A program made the position numbers and the translations under genes. The notes beneath the pieces are model-generated. The model was not told the origin of the DNA. It searched no databases and worked only from the letters and a program-made list of their open reading frames with translations. This document shows positions 61,650-64,000 of a stretch of 64,000 nt of DNA, piece after piece (position 1 is the first letter of the stretch; each line of letters starts with the position of its first letter). The DNA comes from Aulostomus chinensis (Eukaryota; Chordata; Actinopteri; Syngnathiformes; Aulostomidae): positions 124,001-188,000 of the forward strand of contig JBBMOA010000049.1 of the NCBI GenBank assembly GCA_037954235.1, in the 5' to 3' direction.

Positions 61650-64000
61650 GTGACCTGTGATGCAAAAATGCCATAACTTTTGTTCAAAGTGAGTTTTCAG
61701 TCAAGTTTCAACCTGAAAGCATAGAAAGATGCATAAACTTGAAGTTACAGCTTGATTTCAGTGAGTTTTCATCAAAATACAGGAGTTCTGCATTGAAGTG
61801 TTCATTTTGGCCTTCTCTTGCTGAGAAAACACTATTTGTGACCTGTTATACAAAAATGCCATAACTTTTGTTCAAAGTGAGTTTTCAGTCAAGTTTCAAC
61901 CTGAAAGCATAGAAAGATGCATAAACTTGAAGTTACAGCTTGATTTCAGTGAGTTTTCATCAAAATACAGGAGTTCTGCATGAAGTGTTCATTTTGGCCT
62001 TCTCTCGCTGAGAAAACACTATTTGTGACCTGTGATACAAAAATGCCATAACTTTTGTTCAAAGTGAGTTTTCAGTCAAGTTTCAACCTGAAAACATAGA
62101 AAGATGCATAAACTTGAAGTTACAGCTTGATTTCAGTGAGTTTTCATCAAAATACAGGAGTTCTGCATGAAGTGTTCATTTTGGCCTTCTCTCGCTGAGA
62201 AAACACTATTTGTGACCTGTGATACAAAAATGCCATAACTTTTGTTCAAAGTGAGTTTTCAGTCAAGTTTCAACCTGAAAGCATAGAAAGATGCATAAAC
62301 TTGAAGTTACAGCTTGATTTCAGTGAGTTTTCATCAAAATACAGGAGTTCTGCATGAAGTGTTCATTTTGGCCTTCTTCGCTGAGAAAACACTATTTGTG
62401 ACCTGTGATACAAAAATGCCATAACTTTTGTTCAAAGTGAGTTTTCAGTCAAGTTTCAACCTGAAAGCATAGAAAGATGCATAAACTTGAAGTTACAGCT
62501 TGATTTCAGTGAGTTTTCATCAAAATACAGGAGTTCTGCATGAAGTGTTCATTTGGCCTTCTCTCGCTGAGAAAACACTATTTGTGACCTGTGATACAAA
62601 AATGCAATAACTTTTGTTCAAAGTGAGTTTTCAGTCAAGTTTCAACCTGAAAGCATAGAAAGATGCATAAACTTGAAGTTACAGCTTGATTTCAGTGAGT
62701 TTTCATCAAATACAGGAGTTCTGCATGAAGTGTTCATTTTGGCCTTCTCTCGCTGAGAAAACACTATTTGTGACCTGTGATACAAAAATGCCCATAACTT
62801 TTGTTCAAAGTGAGTTTTCAGTCAAGTTTCAACCTGAAAGCATAGAAAGATGCATAAACTTGAAGTTACAGCTTGATTTCAGTGAGTTTTCATCAAATAC
62901 ATGAGTTCTGCATGAAGTGTTCATTTGGCCTTCTCTCGCTGAGAAAACACTATTGTGTGACCTGTGATACAAAAATGCCATAACTTTTGTTCAAAGTGAG
63001 TTTTCAGTCAAGTTTCAACCTGAAAGCATAGAAAGATGCATAAACTTGAAGTTACAGCTTGATTTCAGTGAGTTTTCATCAAAATACAGGAGTTCTGCAT
63101 GAAGTGTTCATTTTGGCCTTCTCTCGCTGAGAAAACGCTATTTGTGACCTGCGACACAGAACAGCCATAACTTTTGTTCAAAGTGAGTTTTCTGTCAAGT
63201 TTCAACCTGAAAGCATAGAAAGATGCACAAACTTGAAGTTACAGCTTGATTTCAGTGAGTTTTCATCAAAATACAGGAGTTCTGCATGAAGTGTTCATTT
63301 TGGCCTTCTCTCGCTGAGAAAACACTATTTGTGACCTGTGAAACAAAAATGCCATAACTTTTGTTCAAAGTAACTTTTCAGTCAAGTTTCAACCTGAAAG
63401 CATAGAAAGATGCATAAACTTGAAGTTACAGCTTGATTTCAGTGAATTTTCATCAAAATACAGGAGTTCTGCATGAAGTGTTCATTTTGGCCTTCTCTCG
63501 CTGAGAAAACACTATTTGTGACCTGTGATACAAAAATGCCATAACTTTTGTTCAAAGTGAGTTTTCAGTCAAGTTTCAACCTGAAAGCATAGAAAGATGC
63601 ATAAACTTGAAGTTACAGCTTGATTTCAGTGAGTTTTCATCAAAATACAGGAGTATTCATGAAGTGTTCATTTTGGCCTTCTCTCGCTCAGAAAACACTA
63701 TTTGTGACCTGTGATACAAAAATGCCATAACTTTTGTTCAAAGTGAGTTTTCTGTCAAGTTTCAACCTGAAAGCATAGAAAGATGCATAAACTTGAAGTT
63801 ACAGCTTGATTTCAGTGAGTTTTCATCAAAATACAGGAGTTCTGCATGAAGTGTTCATTTTGGCCTTCTCTCGCTGAGAAAACACTATTTGTGACCTGTG
63901 ATACAAAAATGCCATAACTTTTGTTCAAAGTGAGTTTTCAGTCAAGTTTCAACCTGAAAACATAGAAAGATGCATAAACTTGAAGTTACAGCTTGATTTC
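61650..64000 (+). repeat. Copy 2 of the 52-unit block, with indel pocket
   Basis: It matches 51.9-54.28 kb mark for mark and runs off the window end. Unlike copy 1 it carries extra 1-bp changes between 61790 and 62960: CATTGAAG (+1, 61790), CCTTCTTCGC (-1, about 62377), TCATTTGG (-1, about 62552 and again about 62924), CATCAAATACAGG (-1, about 62707), GCCCAT (+1, about 62790) and TATTGTGTGACC (+1, about 62954). It also has CTGTTATAC (about 61850). The sequence is clean again after 62.96 kb. Confidence 0.85.

Larger units (their letters stand above)
1..64000 (+). repeat. 187-bp tandem satellite array, entire window
   Basis: The sequence is a single head-to-tail array. Unit starts (AGTTTCAACC) fall at 1, 188, 375, 562 and so on to 63945, giving 342 complete units and a 56-bp partial unit. 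Units look roughly 95-99% identical by eye, are about 36% GC, and all lie in one orientation. No foreign DNA interrupts them, and no stretch is left unexplained by the repeat. Net drift over the array is -10 bases, fully explained by 20 single-base indels. A homogeneous megasatellite of nucleosome-like unit length is what centromeric or pericentromeric heterochromatin looks like in many eukaryotes. That placement is inference, because no flanking DNA or known centromere motif is present. I do not recognise the family. The array continues past both window ends. Confidence 0.99.

Noticed and set aside
62686..62904. 72-codon open frame on the plus strand
   Set aside because: It starts at TTG and stays open only because of 1-bp indels in the noisy 61.8-62.96 kb pocket. 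The equivalent frame is closed in neighbouring units.
1..64000. CRISPR array
   Set aside because: The whole 187-bp unit is conserved. There is no short repeat alternating with unique spacers, and no cas genes.
1..64000. Transposable element, LTR or MITE origin
   Set aside because: No reverse transcriptase, transposase, target-site duplication or long terminal inverted repeat is visible. The dyads at unit junctions are only 8-9 bp and not terminal to an element.
1..64000. rDNA spacer, tRNA or snRNA tandem genes
   Set aside because: No A/B box pair, cloverleaf, rRNA core sequence or terminator run is visible within the unit. Seven- or eight-T runs occur only in a few variant units.
1..64000. 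Bacterial or phage sequence with a hidden defence or regulatory system
   Set aside because: 64 kb of a single short repeat with no coding capacity is not compatible with a prokaryotic or phage region.

Overview
The whole 64 kb window is one uninterrupted head-to-tail satellite DNA array. The unit is a 187-bp monomer of about 36% GC. The first unit starts at base 1, 342 units fill 1-63944, and a 56-bp partial unit ends the window. All units face the same way. I see no gene, RNA gene, transposable element, inversion, unrelated spacer or array edge. The phase can be followed by hand from end to end: I found 20 length changes, every one a single base, and they sum to exactly the -10 offset seen at the last unit. 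An array of this size and order, with a unit close to one nucleosome plus linker, is typical of a eukaryotic (peri)centromeric satellite. Apparent CpG decay in most units hints at a CpG-methylating genome such as a vertebrate, possibly a fish, but I do not recognise the satellite and the host is uncertain.

Two monomer families are interspersed. Type A (about 83%) and type B (59 signatures, about 17%) differ at six linked sites (unit positions 127, 142, 145, 149, 152, 153). Two of these are CpG in B and TpG or CpA in A. B splits into B1 (often followed by T at 183 and C at 31) and B2 (G at 111). A later B2 form (B2b) also has A at unit position 19. Neighbouring B signatures are always a whole number of units apart (2 to 13, allowing for the known 1-bp indels).

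Layout: 0-17 kb carries a private three-monomer cassette in five copies. 17-24 kb has a 9-mer pair and a 10-mer tandem duplication. 24-38 kb carries a private 'ATCTTG' variant, and B2b units become common from 28 kb. 38-64 kb is a mosaic of 20-mer, 10-mer, 6-mer, 19-mer and 52-mer displaced duplications, marked by a private 'AGTATTCAT' deletion variant. The commonest offsets, 9, 10 and 11 units (1683, 1870, 2057 bp), suggest a loose higher-order repeat of about 10 monomers remodelled by unequal exchange.

Nothing encodes a protein: the few open frames of 65-72 codons are read-throughs of repeat units with TTG starts. The most useful items are the A/B split with its CpG pattern, the layered local subfamilies, the overlapping dyads at the unit junction, and a pocket of eight 1-bp indels at 61.79-62.96 kb that looks like sequencing or assembly noise because a cleaner copy lies 52 units upstream.
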